From assembly GCA_038503065.1 (NCBI GenBank), contig JBCAMK010000017.1:1116001-1180000 (forward strand): a DNA stretch of 64,000 nucleotides, read 5' to 3'. The notes beneath the pieces were generated by a model, which saw only the letters and a program-made list of their open reading frames with translations, did not search any database and had not been told where the DNA came from. How positions within the stretch are numbered: the stretch's first letter is position 1; every line of letters begins with the position of its first letter. Shown here piece after piece: positions 24,701-36,879 of this stretch. The position numbers and the translations under genes are program-made. Origin of the DNA: Paragyromitra xinjiangensis. Its lineage: Eukaryota > Ascomycota > Pezizomycetes > Pezizales > Discinaceae.

Positions 24701-27700
24701 CACAAGGTGAGGAATCGCTGAGGAGGAGGGGAATATTCGCTACGTCTTGATGGCTGGTGTTGGAGAAGCAGCGAATCAAGATAGCCTAGGATGCCCTAGC
24801 GAGTGAAACCCAACCGATGTTGGTTCCTAGGGTGAGAGTAGGGGGACAACTAACAACGACCGAGTAAGGGATGCGTAGTTATGTAACGCGGTGGGGGGCA
24901 GCCGCAAACCCAAACAAGACAAAATAACGGCTATCGATTGATTATCGACGACACCTTACAAAGTCTATTGGGCGGGTGGATGAAGAGATGTCGTTAACGA
25001 GGAGGCGAAATGGGGGTGAGCAGTTGTCGAGGGGTAAAGGGGGGTGACTGGTTGCGCTGAGCCTGTGCGGTGGTTGTGGTTTATTTGCAGCACAGCGTCC
25101 AGATTGGTTTCTACAACGCCGAGCGGAGGCAGCCTGGAGACAGAAAAAGGGAAGGCCTGGTGACCGGGAAAGGCAACAAGGCCAACACCCGCAATCGTAA
25201 CAGCGAATTGACAGGCTACGACAGCCCGAGGAGGCAAAATTATTTTCTCATGCCTTTTGTTATTACTTCCCTGTCTCTTCACTTTTGTTTTTCTCCTTTC
25301 TCTTCCTGTCTGGCCTGTTTTCCCCACGCACGCGTATTAGGTGAGCAAGATGGAACATGAGATGGGGTTGATGACGAGTGGAGGAAATTCATCTGGTCAA
25401 TCATAAAACCCACCACTACTGCCCGGCCGCTTGTATCTAGCCTCATTGTAAAGTAGAGAGACCATCAGCACCTTTTGAGTCCAGTCCCCCGCCAGAGCAC
25501 CCCTGCGTCTCAGATACATGTAGAGTATCCATTCAGTACCCAGCAGAATACGTCGTCGTCCGTACCGTCCCCAATTATGAACCTGGGTAACTATGTAGAG
25601 CACGTAGCGTGCTTTTATCCCCATGCGCCTGCGTCATCATCTGCCTACAGTACTGTAGACTCTGTTTTATTCTCGCAATACCTCCCACCCAAAGGCAGCA
25701 ATCGAAACGAACAAGGACGAAAGAAAGTTGCACTTGAATCCCCTCATTTCCCGCTTTTGGCCCTCTGGCCTTTCCATAAGATGGTGATTCCGCTGCCGAA
25801 TGTGTGATATGTCCACGATGGCGGCGAGGCCTGCAAGCCACTGGTCGTGTATCACTGGTTTCCTTGCACCACATCAGCACACGCACCTCGTTTTCCCTCG
25901 ACGGAAGTAGCGAAGGGTAAGGTGACTTTTGCTGTCCCGGCCACATTAATTGAAGCAGGGGAGGACGCGGCGCAAACAATCTAAAGCACGTTTCCTTAGA
26001 GTGGTAAGAGAGTTGCAGGAAAAAAAGCCTCCCCATGCGCAATCAACGTTGATATCAAGATACTATAAACCTCTAGCTCCAAACGATCTCCAAATTCGCA
26101 GTTCTACATAAATCGCTCATGGTTTTCTGAGTTTTGGGGTTCTCGGACGGTGCCAGAATTGGGATAGGTACAGGTGTTAGTGGTTTTAGACGTCTAGCGT
26201 TCTGTCCAAAGAGGCTCGTTCCTTGCTCAACGGTTATTGACATGAACTGGGATGCTTCAGATCGTTTATCAAACGGGGTTTCTGTCGCCTGTGTCGACAG
26301 AAGTAGGGTGCCTAACCTCTTGACACTTACCCAGAAACCGAGTGGCCGGCTGTCGTGATGCGGGCATATTCATTTATTTTCTTTTTCTGGGTTTTCTCAA
26401 CGCTTTGACGCATTGGAGAAGGTCGAAGGAAGCCGGACGGAACATGATGCCATGCATCCCTCCCACGTTCTTCTCCTCTCTCGATCCCATCTCGCCCTAG
26501 TAACCGACCGAATAGCCAAGTTTAATATCCAGCCAACTGATTCCCCGGAACAAATATGGCAGGCCGGAGGTCGCCATGACTTCATCATCAAGAATCACGT
26601 ATCGTATCAAAGACAATCGGTCCTCCATCATGCACCTAACTCAATGGCGGACTTATATGTTTCATTGGGATGTTCGTCATTCCGTGTATTTGCCATTATA
26701 TGCATAGTGGTGTTCATAATGGCAGCCTGTGCAAGTTCGCAAATCATCCACTGCCCTCGGGTTCCTCCCGAGAGCCACGAGGCACAGCCGAGAAAAAAAA
26801 TATGCAATTCGGGATCGTAGAGCACACTTCCAGTACATGATGCAGAGCTGACAACATTGGTTTTGGTTCGCTCCAGAAATTTAGAGCACTACTAGTATGG
26901 CTTTGCCAAAAGTAAGTACGGTGGGCTCAGATGGCTCACTGACCGAGTTCGTCCGAAAATCATATTCTCGCCAGTGCATCTTTCTCTCGGAAACTCTACG
27001 ACCCGCGATCTCTACGACCCGCGATCTACAGTAGCCTATTCAGCTTTGGCTTCGCAATCCCATGGTTGAGCTGTTTTATCTCTTTATTCTGGAAGTTCCT
27101 GCCATGTGCTGTGGAAGCTTCTCACATGCAACTAAAAAAAATGGTACGTTGACAAGCGCTTAGCCGTTAGCAGAAGCATCTGCTTATTCAAATACGAATC
27201 GGCACTTTTTTGTCTGCACCTCAAGGGTGGAGGAAGGGAAGTGATAGTAGAAGCAAGATTATATAACTACATGTAGGTCGGCAGATCTCAAAAAAAAATA
27301 CTCCTGTGCCATACAATCTCGTTTCGAGAGGGAAATTTCCGGCCACAGAGCTTTGTGGATGGGGTGCTTACGGCTTTACCATCTAGACCTTATCTCCAAC
27401 CGGGAACAGTAAGATGTCAAAGTACAACAGCAGGCCTAGAAGCGGCCGTTAGCGAAAAATCAACTAGGATCGGATAAACTTAGATGTCGTATGTGCGTTT
27501 CCTTGTGCTGCGCCGGTATCAGATGTAAATTTGAAGCATGCTAGAGATATCGATACCCTTGTGGAACGGTTAATTTTCTTTCTCATCCAGAAACTCGATA
27601 CGAACATCCTTATCTCGTTTCATTGACTGAGTTTAGGTAAAGATATCCTCGAGCCTTTTGTTTATTTGGGTTGTTTTCTTTTTGCTATCTATCTCTTTTT

Positions 27701-27777
27701 TCTTTTTCTTACTCTTTCGTTTATCGGATATGTGATCTCTCGTCATATTATCCCGGGGCATCGAGGATGTTTCACAA

Positions 27778-28509
27778 CTATTGCGATATCTGATCGTGAT
27801 ACCCAGATAAAGAGTTCCTTTTGTGGCGAACGGGTAAGGATAATATTGCCCCAGCAAAGAGTAATATGACGGCAAGATCTAAGATCTCGCTGCAGAAGTT
27901 GACATGTTTGTTTGTGTGCGCGCTTGAACCTAGGAAATTTGACGACAGACAAATGCGATTATGACGATGCTTCGATGATGGGAATGGGTTCAGAAATTCC
28001 ATGCTCTGGATGAAGGTTAACCAAGGTGAAATCTCAGCTCTGGGACACCCAATGGCCGAGTAAACTCGTCTAATAGTCAGTAAACATAGTACCAACGCCC
28101 TGATCCGGATCCCACTTTTTTTCGCGATTGAATTTTGTTCCTCTGTTCGCCGAAAGTTGGATGCGTAATATATTAATCCCGCTTTGCGATTGTTTGCGCC
28201 CGCTTCCCGAATGCCGTGCCCTGCCTGCATCGAGGGGCAATGCGGGGCAGGTGCATACATGTACTTCCGGAAAGGGGGAGCGGGGAGGAAAGGCGGGGGA
28301 AGGAGGGGAAACAAAACCATAGGCCTGGGAGATGTTTCGTCCTCAAGCAAGGGATCAGTGATCGAGGTACACAGGACATGCTGCGGAATTGATCCGCCTT
28401 TTCTGCCTGGAGAAACGAATTTCGCAGACTTATGTCGTGTGTTCTTGTTTATTCCTACCTTTTGACGTTCTCCTCCCCGGTCATCCGAACATTTGATTTT
28501 GGCCCGCAT
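27778..28509 (-). CDS. uncertain orphan ORF, 243 codons
   Basis: An ATG-initiated frame of 243 codons on minus with no recognisable domain. Residue 60-90 is Pro/Leu-rich (LFPLLPPPFLPAPP). It is the longest ATG-start frame in the 9.5-kb gene-free region and longer than is comfortable for chance at this base composition, but it lacks splice support, conserved motifs or a signal peptide. It could be a lineage-specific gene or a chance frame. Listed at low confidence. Confidence 0.18.
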   Translation of the reverse strand: MRAKIKCSDDRGGERQKVGINKNTRHKSAKFVSPGRKGGSIPQHVLCTSITDPLLEDETSPRPMVLFPLLPPPFLPAPPFRKYMYAPAPHCPSMQAGHGIREAGANNRKAGLIYYASNFRRTEEQNSIAKKSGIRIRALVLCLLTIRRVYSAIGCPRAEISPWLTFIQSMEFLNPFPSSKHRHNRICLSSNFLGSSAHTNKHVNFCSEILDLAVILLFAGAILSLPVRHKRNSLSGYHDQISQ

Positions 28510-31500
28510 CTAGTCCGCAATTCCCTTATATAGTGAAAAATTTATGGAAGCACAGAAATCCCCTCAAGCACAATTTCCCACCGCTGAGAACTCAGCAGCA
28601 TCTGTCGCTGCCCGGGTCATCGGTCAGCGAACCGAGAAATTGGGAAGAAGAATGTGGTCGAAAATGCCGCAGGAGTCACCTGTAATCCCGTGTTGTACCT
28701 CTGTAAACTAGGTGCTTTCTTATCTCATGAACGATTAACCCGAACAGTTAGCTTCCTTTGTATAATTCGTTTCACATGCACCCGGGACATCACGACTGGT
28801 GCATTACTTTCATACTCGCGCAGACACATCCGACGGACCGTAAACTTGGTGGGCATAACTTGGATTCTTACTACAGTAAGTGGCCATGAGCGACTGGGCC
28901 CTCGGATTCCTCGTCGAAGATCCTCTCTATTTCATACTCCTGCAGGCTCGGCAGATCCTATGAGAGCTGATCATTGATTGTCAGGCGTGTGAGAAGTACT
29001 TTGGTAGATTTCACTATTCATTATGTATGTAAGGTGAGCCGTTATTTTATCCAAGCGAAGGATTTTGCATACCCACAAACTCCACAAAAACCGTTCCTGC
29101 AAACATCCGGGTCATATTATCCTACTTTCTAATCGGAATCCTCTAAGGAAAGAAGTATGTATGTATTCCAGACAGACCTCGGGCCATCCCCGGCGCTGAG
29201 CCTGCACCGTTATGTAGGTGGTGTAGACGGCAACTGCAGGAAGCCTCCTGGAGTAAGGAGTCCTCGTTCGTCTCCACACCGAAGGGAAAAATACCGTCGA
29301 ACCAACACGCATACAAAACTTCCGCCCAATTCCCTAAACACCGGGAAATTCATTCAGGCTGGTATAGACGTTTCCAACCGTTTGAACGTTGATTCGAGCA
29401 CAGACAACGAAAAGGTGGAGAGGAGCCGGTGGCATGGTTTGCGGAACCTAAGTGTCTTGTTCTTCATCCCCTCACTTCTCCTTCCTGGTATCACCTTTGT
29501 CGCGCCAAATGTCTTTGCTTTCGCTCTTCTCCTTCACTTTTCTTTTGTGTTGCGAAACGATTTAGGGATTCACCGAACATAATAATAATAGGGCAGTCGC
29601 CGAGTCGCCGAACTTTCAACATGTCATGTCATCTCATCTCACTTAGACTTAATAGTAATCCGCTACGATCTAGTAAGCAGAACCTTATCGCGCTGTACAT
29701 AGATGTACGCCCTTCCATCCCGCGTTTACTTTCGCCGCAGGCTGAAGAAGCAAATTTAAAAAATTTCCTCGTGCGAAAAGACCGCCACGGCCGGCACGGC
29801 ACTTGTAATAATAATAAAAGAAAGCACTGTACAATCGGGATGTCTGGTCAATAGGCGCGATCCGAACCCGTCAGCAAATTCGGCAAGTGTTCCTTTTGCC
29901 GCTGTCTGGTGTTCGCGTGGGTGTGTAGTGCGAGCTTGAACGATCGAAGGGTGTGTGTTGGGAAGTTGGTGTTATAGATGCCTGGTATGGATGGAATCAC
30001 GTTGCCTATTTGCCCCGAACGAGCGCGAATACAGAAGGAACATCCTTTATCGTATCTGGAAGCGTGTTGCCATTGATCGCGAGCAGCAAAAATAAGCAAA
30101 ATAAGATCAGTACGTGGTCGATGGCCATAGTCAATGTTTATGCACAGCTTGAAGTGCCATCAAGTGCATGTAGGTAGGTACGGTCACAGCGGTGCGCGAT
30201 ATGTATGCATGTTCAGGTATTCCAGGGTCTCAATGTTGTGTTGTTCAACGTCGATATTTTTTTTTTCTCCATCATCAATCACCACGTTGACATACTTGTT
30301 AACAGAAGCTGCTCATGACCCCTCCAGCCCCTCTATTCTACTCTGGTCGATGCCCCGGAGTAGGGAAGTTCGGACGTTTTAGTACCAGGAACCCCAAACC
30401 TCCAAGGTTCTCCTCGGCGACTTCGGACAGTCAGCAGAAATAGGCCCCACTACGGTTAGGAGAAAGAAGTTTTTCGGAAAGCTCACGGCCCTTCTTTCCA
30501 TCTTCCTTTTTGTGACATGAAAAAGCACGGAGAGCTCCCAACAGGTGAAAATTTTCAAATACTCGTCCTCGGGGGATAGAGGGTGACCATGTGCGCGTGA
30601 AGCACGCAACATATTGGCTCAACGGACCGCACCCTCGGATCCTGCCCGAATACCGGAAACTTAAGACACCGGGCGGGATGTTCGCTCCCAGGCTAGTGCA
30701 CACGGCTCTCAGCAAAGCTGGAAGGTGGCGAGAGTGTGAAATGTCAAATAGATATCGCGAGCGTCGTGGGGGAATGACAATTGGTCGTGGGGCTCCAGAA
30801 CGCGTGGGGTTTCCGACGAAACAAAAAAAAAGGGGAAACCCCGGCCCGTCAAAGAGTTGCGCACACGTTAGGTACCGGCCGGTAGTCGAGCTGGGTAGAT
30901 TTGTAGGTAATCTAGATAGCTACTTTTGCATGGTTAGGCATCATGGGGGGAAGGACAACATATATTTTTGTCTATTTTCCGGGTTCTTTGAAGATTCGAA
31001 GTGGGTTCTTTCCACCATCGTGTTCCCATTAGATTCGTTGCTTTTTTCTTGCTCTCAGCTTCCTTTTCCTTCAAACCCTTACCGTGCTGTTGGACCCGAG
31101 TTGTACAGGACCTGGCGAAGATGAGGAAGTCCCATGGAATGTAAAATACTAGACAGACAGAAACAGCCTAATGACAGTCCCAATAACGGAGGCACTCGCG
31201 GATTGTTGTTGGTTGATTGATCGGCGCTCTACGAAAACATGATGATACATCAATGATCAATGATCAATCAGCATACACCATCTGGTACATGATGCATAAT
31301 CTTCACATCAATGCAGAGTGATAGTAAGTTACACATCCTGTGACTGCAAGTGGCAGAGCAGTGGCTAGAAAAAGTTCTCTATGCAAAACCAATGCGTCTC
31401 TGGAACTACCGTTTTCGGGGGATTGAGCACGGGCACTAACGAAAAAGAAATTCCATTTCGATCCCCTGTCCTTGCTAGAATACCTTGTGCAGAAGGAAGG

Positions 31501-33279
31501 CTCCCCTTCGCCAATTTCGTCTCGGAATTTCCACATTCTGTTTCGAAACGATGAGATCAGAAAAGGAATATGAGCATCTGGGAGATTTGATTGACTCCTG
31601 ATTTCCTCAAACAGAACCTGGCTGATCCCGAAAGCCTGGTTTCGGAGGTGGGGGGGGATGGATGTTTATTAGCAACTTGACTGAGAAAAGTAAACAACCT
31701 ACCCATCTCTCCCCTCTGCCCAGCCCAAACTCGAAGAAACTAAACTGGGTTTTTGTTTCGAGGGATTCCATGTATTTTTCCATCCAACCCCAGGAGACAG
31801 GTTTACTATTCCTTGGCGGATGTAGACAACAGGCTCAAAGGTACCAACCAGCACGGTCACAAGACAAGGCCGCTTGCGAAAACTAACCGGAAGGGCTGGC
31901 CGCAGTATCGTCGTACCGTGCGGGCGCGCAGGCCGAACGAAGGAAATAATAGGTTCTGTTCGTGCAGAAGGCGGACAAGCAGCAGGCAGCGAAGCAGGAG
32001 CAAAAGCAGGCAAGTCAGCAGCTGCCAGCAACTGGTGAGGCTGGTTTTAAACAACAACTTGCCAGCACACATGCAAAGCTCCTTGGCCGCGTAAGCTATT
32101 CCTTCTTTGCCATGTTGAAGAACACTCCAACCTGGTGTGGAAGATACGGATGAAAGTGCTCGCTAGCGTGAGGGACTGGGGGGGGTTATTGTTATGATGA
32201 TGCCTTATGGGGGGGGGATGGAGTGTGGAGGGAATAATTATGCGTGTTTTGAGTATGTACCGTACCGTTACCTACCCGCCATTCCTAGGTTTTCGCTTCG
32301 TTTGGATGCGTTTGTGGAGACGGTGATTAGCACGTTTTTGTCTAGTGGATTCTTGCCATACCCAGCTATATCATCGACCCCGTTGGGCCATTGGGGGAAA
32401 ATCTCAGCCAGGGCATTTGGTTTATCCTCGCTTCCACCGTCCCAGTCGTCTCATCACAACAGCCGAACCCCACCGGCGGCCTCACGCACAGCGGATCACA
32501 TTTTGCTAGGACGGGACGGTGGGAAAGTCTGAAGTTTGGGAGTGGCATAGGACCTGTCTGCAGGACTTATTGTATGGTTCCGTTCAGTGTTTATGACGGA
32601 CCTGACATGAATATTTTACCACACGAATAGGAGATCAGAGGAGCTGCTGATTCTCATGTACGGACGGAGAATGGGCATTTCTGTGTTTATTTTCAGGAAC
32701 TGGTGTGTGGGAGCTGACGGTGGATAAGTTATGGGGTTGGGGTTCTTTTTTTTGGAATGATCCGTATTTTTTTTCCAGGCCTTACGAACAATATGGAAGG
32801 GGATCCGTGAGGACAAGGTGCAGGGGTGTAACATGGAGAGGACTAGAGGACACCTATCAACAAGCCGATGCCTGTTGCTCAAACAAATGAGAAAAGCGGC
32901 CACGGCTACACCCAGCCACATGCGCGCACACCACAACCAACATAAGTTATCCATCCACATCAACTGAGCGAGCTGGCAAGGGTTGCTGTGGACCGTAAAG
33001 GCACCACTCTCAAACCAAGATCAGTACTCTAAGTCAGCAGAACACTAGCCCCGTCCGCGCCTAGAGAAGTTGTGGTGGTGGGGGAGGGCTGTTCCGTAGT
33101 GGAGGTGCATCACGGAAGCATAGCTTTACTCTAGCTTACCTAGCTTACTCGCGACCTCGTTGGTCATTATTTCGGGACGGAAGCATTTATGTGACGACGG
33201 AGGGCGGTCACCGCTTGTTACCCGTGGTTGATTGTGGAGTAAATCACACATCCACCCATCCACCCATCCGTTCCTCGGG

Positions 33280-33960
33280 TTTCTCTCCTTCACACTCCAA
33301 CATTACATACCTGACCCCTTCTCGCCCTCTGCTGCTCTCACTCGCCTCACCCACAGACTTGACTTATCCGTCCTTGGTCGTCTAAGTGCTGCTCCCTCCA
33401 GGACACAGCGTAGAGTACTCAAGCCCAGCGAAGCTGCCCAACACAGCAGCAACCAGCAGCACAGCAACAGCAACCAGCGACACAAGCCCCAGCCCAACCC
33501 CTTTCGCTTTCGCCTCCTAGCTTGCCCTCGCCCTCAACACACACACCCCCCTCCATTTACGCTCCCCTCTGCCTATCCCCCCCCCCCGCACTCCTCCTCC
33601 CGCGGCCCCCTCCAACAGCCCCAGTCCTCATTTGAGGTTTTTAATTGTCTCTGCTCGCCCTCGCAGCACTTTCTGTGTTGCTTCTTGCTCGCCCCTCCAT
33701 CTATCTACCTCCCTCCACCTCCCCCTTCTATACCTCCCCTCCCCCCCTTTCTTCCATGCCCCTCCTCTCTTTCAAAAATCCCACCTACCCTTCGTTTTGT
33801 CTTTCGCTCCCTCTCACTACCCCGCCGCCTATACGACGTTTATCGTCCTTCCTCTAATATACATAGTCCCCTCCCCCCCCCCCCAATCCACCCCTCGCCT
33901 CTTCTGCCCCCTACGTCTTCATCCACCTCCACCGAAGCAACAGTCCCCTTATTCCCCTGG
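33280..33960 (+). promoter_or_regulatory. pyrimidine-rich promoter / 5' leader of the C2H2 factor
   Basis: About 700 bp in which the plus strand is dominated by C and T (runs of CCCCTCC, CTCCACC and a C10 tract near 33875). Long CT-rich tracts upstream of the start codon are common in highly expressed or regulated filamentous fungal genes. The tract produces a spurious proline-rich open frame. Confidence 0.5.
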
Positions 33961-34009
33961 ACACACCTTCGTTTACATTCATCACATCTTATTCAATAAT
34001 AGCTGGTCA

Positions 34010-34045
34010 ATGAAAGAGCATTCCCACAGCCGAATACAGTCTTAA
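34010..34045 (+). promoter_or_regulatory. upstream ORF (11 codons) before the transcription factor
   Basis: ATG at 34010, reading MKEHSHSRIQS then TAA at 34045, ends 127 bp before the main start at 34173. If the transcript begins upstream of it, this uORF could damp translation. No transcript start is known. Confidence 0.4.
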
Positions 34046-34172
34046 AGACCTCTCCGGAATTCAACAATCCCCCCCTCCCCACCTCCTCCCACCCCCGAAC
34101 GATTTCAACATCGATTCTAGATAGCTTTCACCGCTACGTTGCTGCATTTCTAGAAGGAAGAAATATAACAAT

Positions 34173-36879
34173 ATGCACGAAGTAATATCAGCGCCTGCTG
34201 CCCAGACGCAGTCAACCAAGAAGACAGCACTCGTTCAGGAGAGAAAATACAAGTGCGCTTACTGCTCAAGAGCATTCAGCAGATCAGAACACAGAAGCAG
34301 ACATGAAAGATCACGTAAGGATTAACCCATGGGCGCGTTGTTTGGTGTTACTTGCTGACTCTTAGCGCGCTGTTCCTGCAGATACTAAGGAGCGACCTTT
34401 CAAATGCCTGAAATGCCGAAGCACATTCGTCAGGAGAGATCTGTTACTACGACACGATAGAACAGTTCATGCTAAGGATGGTGGTGTCCCGCTGCACAGT
34501 GAAGTGAAGAGAAGATCCACAAAAAATGCCGCCTCAGCCCCCTCGAAACCAGCTATCACGATTGAGCAAGCCGCTATCGAGCAGCTGGAAGTGAGCAGTG
34601 ATGGGATGGTAGATTTGGAGACAGCCGCGGCGTTGATGACGGAGCTTCGTCACGCCGCAGCAGCAGCGATAGTGGATCATGAACAGGAAATGCTGTTGCA
34701 AGAAAAATCCAGACGTTCAATGTCTTCCAACCCTGAATCTGTGTTCGATCCGTCTGTGCCATATGCGCCTGGTGCAATTCCCGTCCAAAACATGTCCACT
34801 TGGGATCCTCCCACTCCTTCGTCAGCCACTGGACCAGAACCCCCCAGAAGCCACTACATGTCGAGTTCCCAGTCGTCATCACATGAGTCTGGGATGACGT
34901 GGAGCTCCAATAGCTTACAGCCACCTTCCTACCGTAATACGATGGAAAGGTCTCTTTCGGCTGATCCTTCGCGTGGTGGCTCCACGGTGACCCCGACTTC
35001 GTACGCCTCGCCTAACCCTTGGTTCACGGGCCCTCCATCACCCGTAAATCCATGTGGTGTGAGCGCCTCGTCGCAAACCACCCCTCCACCAACCCCACCA
35101 TCAGTAGACACAGACCACGACAGAATTTGCGTGCTAGATAACATTCGTGAAATCGATACCGATCGCGCCATACTTGACAAATTTCGGTTGCCAAGTAGAA
35201 GCGCCCTAAACAGATACCTGACTGCCTACTTCAACCTATTTCACCATCATTTCCCGTTCCTGCATCCAGCTTCGTTTCACCCAGGGACTATTGCGCCACC
35301 TTTGTTGTTGGCTGTGTTGTCTATCGGAGCTTTGTACACTTTCGAGAAAGAGCAAGCGTAAGTCCGATTCTTAACACCTGCATGCCAAGTTCAATTGAGA
35401 ATCTAACCGATGTATAGTTATACGCTGCATTTGTCTGCAAAGGTGTTGGTAAATAATTTCTTGCATCGTCATCAGGATTATAACTCGCGTAATTGCCCGT
35501 TATGGACCACCCAAACTTTGTTGCTTAATATGGTGTTTGCGAGCTGGAGTGGTGATCCAAAGGGGTTGGAGTGGGCTTGTTCTATTAAGGGTGTCCTTGC
35601 AAACGTAAGGTTCCTATCCCACGTGTCTAAAATTAGCGCATACTAACACTGTTGTCTAGATGGTTGCTGGTGGTAGATATGAATTGCAAGCGAGAACTGA
35701 GCAGCGTGGAGAAGAATTGCCTACTCGCGATGAATGGATTGAGGATGAGGGCAGCAAGCGAACATACTTTGCTGTATACGTCTTCTTTGGGCTCTTGACA
35801 TTGACGTACAACCATACACCTGCGATTACCTATAACGAGTTCGATTCACTTTCATTGCCTTGCTCTGAAACTTTATGGAACCTCGATGGTTTTGATGAAC
35901 TGAGCTGGCGAGAGCATCTTGTTAATGCATCTCTTCCTACTTTCAAGGAGGCACACTCTCGTCTCTTCAGAGGCGAGCCTCTTCAGTACAGCGCCTTTGC
36001 AGCGCGTATCATGATCAATGCCCTCTTTATCGAAGTTTGGGGTGTCAAAAGAAGCACTGAGATTCTCGAGACTGTTGTGTCCGAGTATCGTGAAAAGCTC
36101 CGTGTCGCGCTAGATACCTGGCACAGAGCTTTGGATTATTGTACACCTGAGACCATGATTGTACCTTTGACAGCTCCTCAAAAAGGCCATCCTTTGGTGT
36201 TTAACGCCATGGCCATGTACCGTTGCACCATCGCAAGACTCGAGGTAGATCTCATTAATATTCAGGAGGCCCTCCGGTACCACAACCCTAACGAGGTTGC
36301 TCAAGCGATGACATCTGCAGCTGGGCTGATTCCGAGATCGGAAGCCATGACGAAGGTTATTCAACAATGTTTTGAGTGTTTCCAGATCCCAGCGTTGATG
36401 GGTATCCGTTGGGTCGCGAGAACCTCTGCATTGAACTGGAGCGTGGAGCATCCACTTTGTGGTTTCGAACTCATGTTGGTTCTCAGCCTGTGGTTGTATA
36501 GACTTGAAGAGGAGAGTGATGTTTCACCACCTACCGAAGAGGAGGAGGCGATGTTGATGAAAGTGAGGAATCTATTCGACGATGATTCTGTCGAGTTGTA
36601 TGGATCGAGGTTGAGCGCTGCTGTCGCTATGGTTTGGGGAGGGATGGTTGATGAGGTGGTTGTCTGGGGGTGAGTCTTAACCCAAGAATTTCCCGCCTTA
36701 CCTAGTCTAGAAAATGTTTGCTGATTTGTCGTAGTATTACCAAATTGCTTGGCGAATCTTTCAAAGTTCATTCGCATACTCTCGCCTTGAGCGACGACAT
36801 GGGAATGACAATGTCGTCCTCACCCTCTCCTTCGGCTACGCCTGAGGCGGAAGACGATATGGACAGCGAAATTGAATAG
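34173..36879 (+). CDS. C2H2 zinc-finger transcription factor with fungal_trans domain
   Basis: Exons 34173-34314, 34382-35357, 35418-35604, 35660-36669, 36735-36879; introns 67, 60, 55 and 65 nt; 819 aa. Two tandem C2H2 fingers: YKCAYCSRAFSRSEHRSRH (Cys28, Cys31, His44, His48) and FKCLKCRSTFVRRDLLLRH (Cys56, Cys59, His72, His77), joined by a SHTKERPF linker. The first intron interrupts the linker His codon. A Ser/Pro-rich region follows, then from about residue 225 a region with the look of the fungal-specific transcription factor domain (LNRYLTAYFNLFHHHFPFLH, then LPTFKEAHSRLFRGEP). The tail is acidic (EAEDDMDSEIE). Nuclear regulator of unknown targets; C2H2 plus fungal_trans is a known but less common pairing than Zn2Cys6 plus fungal_trans. 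Confidence 0.93.

Larger units (their letters stand above)
24701..34172. other. 9.5-kb gene-free divergent region
   Basis: No conserved protein, tRNA or transposon was recognised between the divergent RasGEF and transcription-factor starts. It contains three TACATGTA palindromes (25515, 27268, 28256), a tandem duplication of a 16-bp unit at 26994-27025, several clusters of overlapping ATCAATG words near 31250, a 243-codon minus-strand ORF (27778-28509), and a strongly pyrimidine-rich stretch from about 33280 to 33960. It may be a large regulatory upstream region, contain unannotated lncRNA, or be decayed repeat DNA. Confidence 0.45.

Noticed and set aside
26994..27025. two copies of a 16-bp unit
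   Set aside because: Real tandem duplication but too short to be informative.
33232..33999. 255-codon proline-rich plus frame
   Set aside because: No ATG; it is the translation of the CT-rich leader, with no domain.
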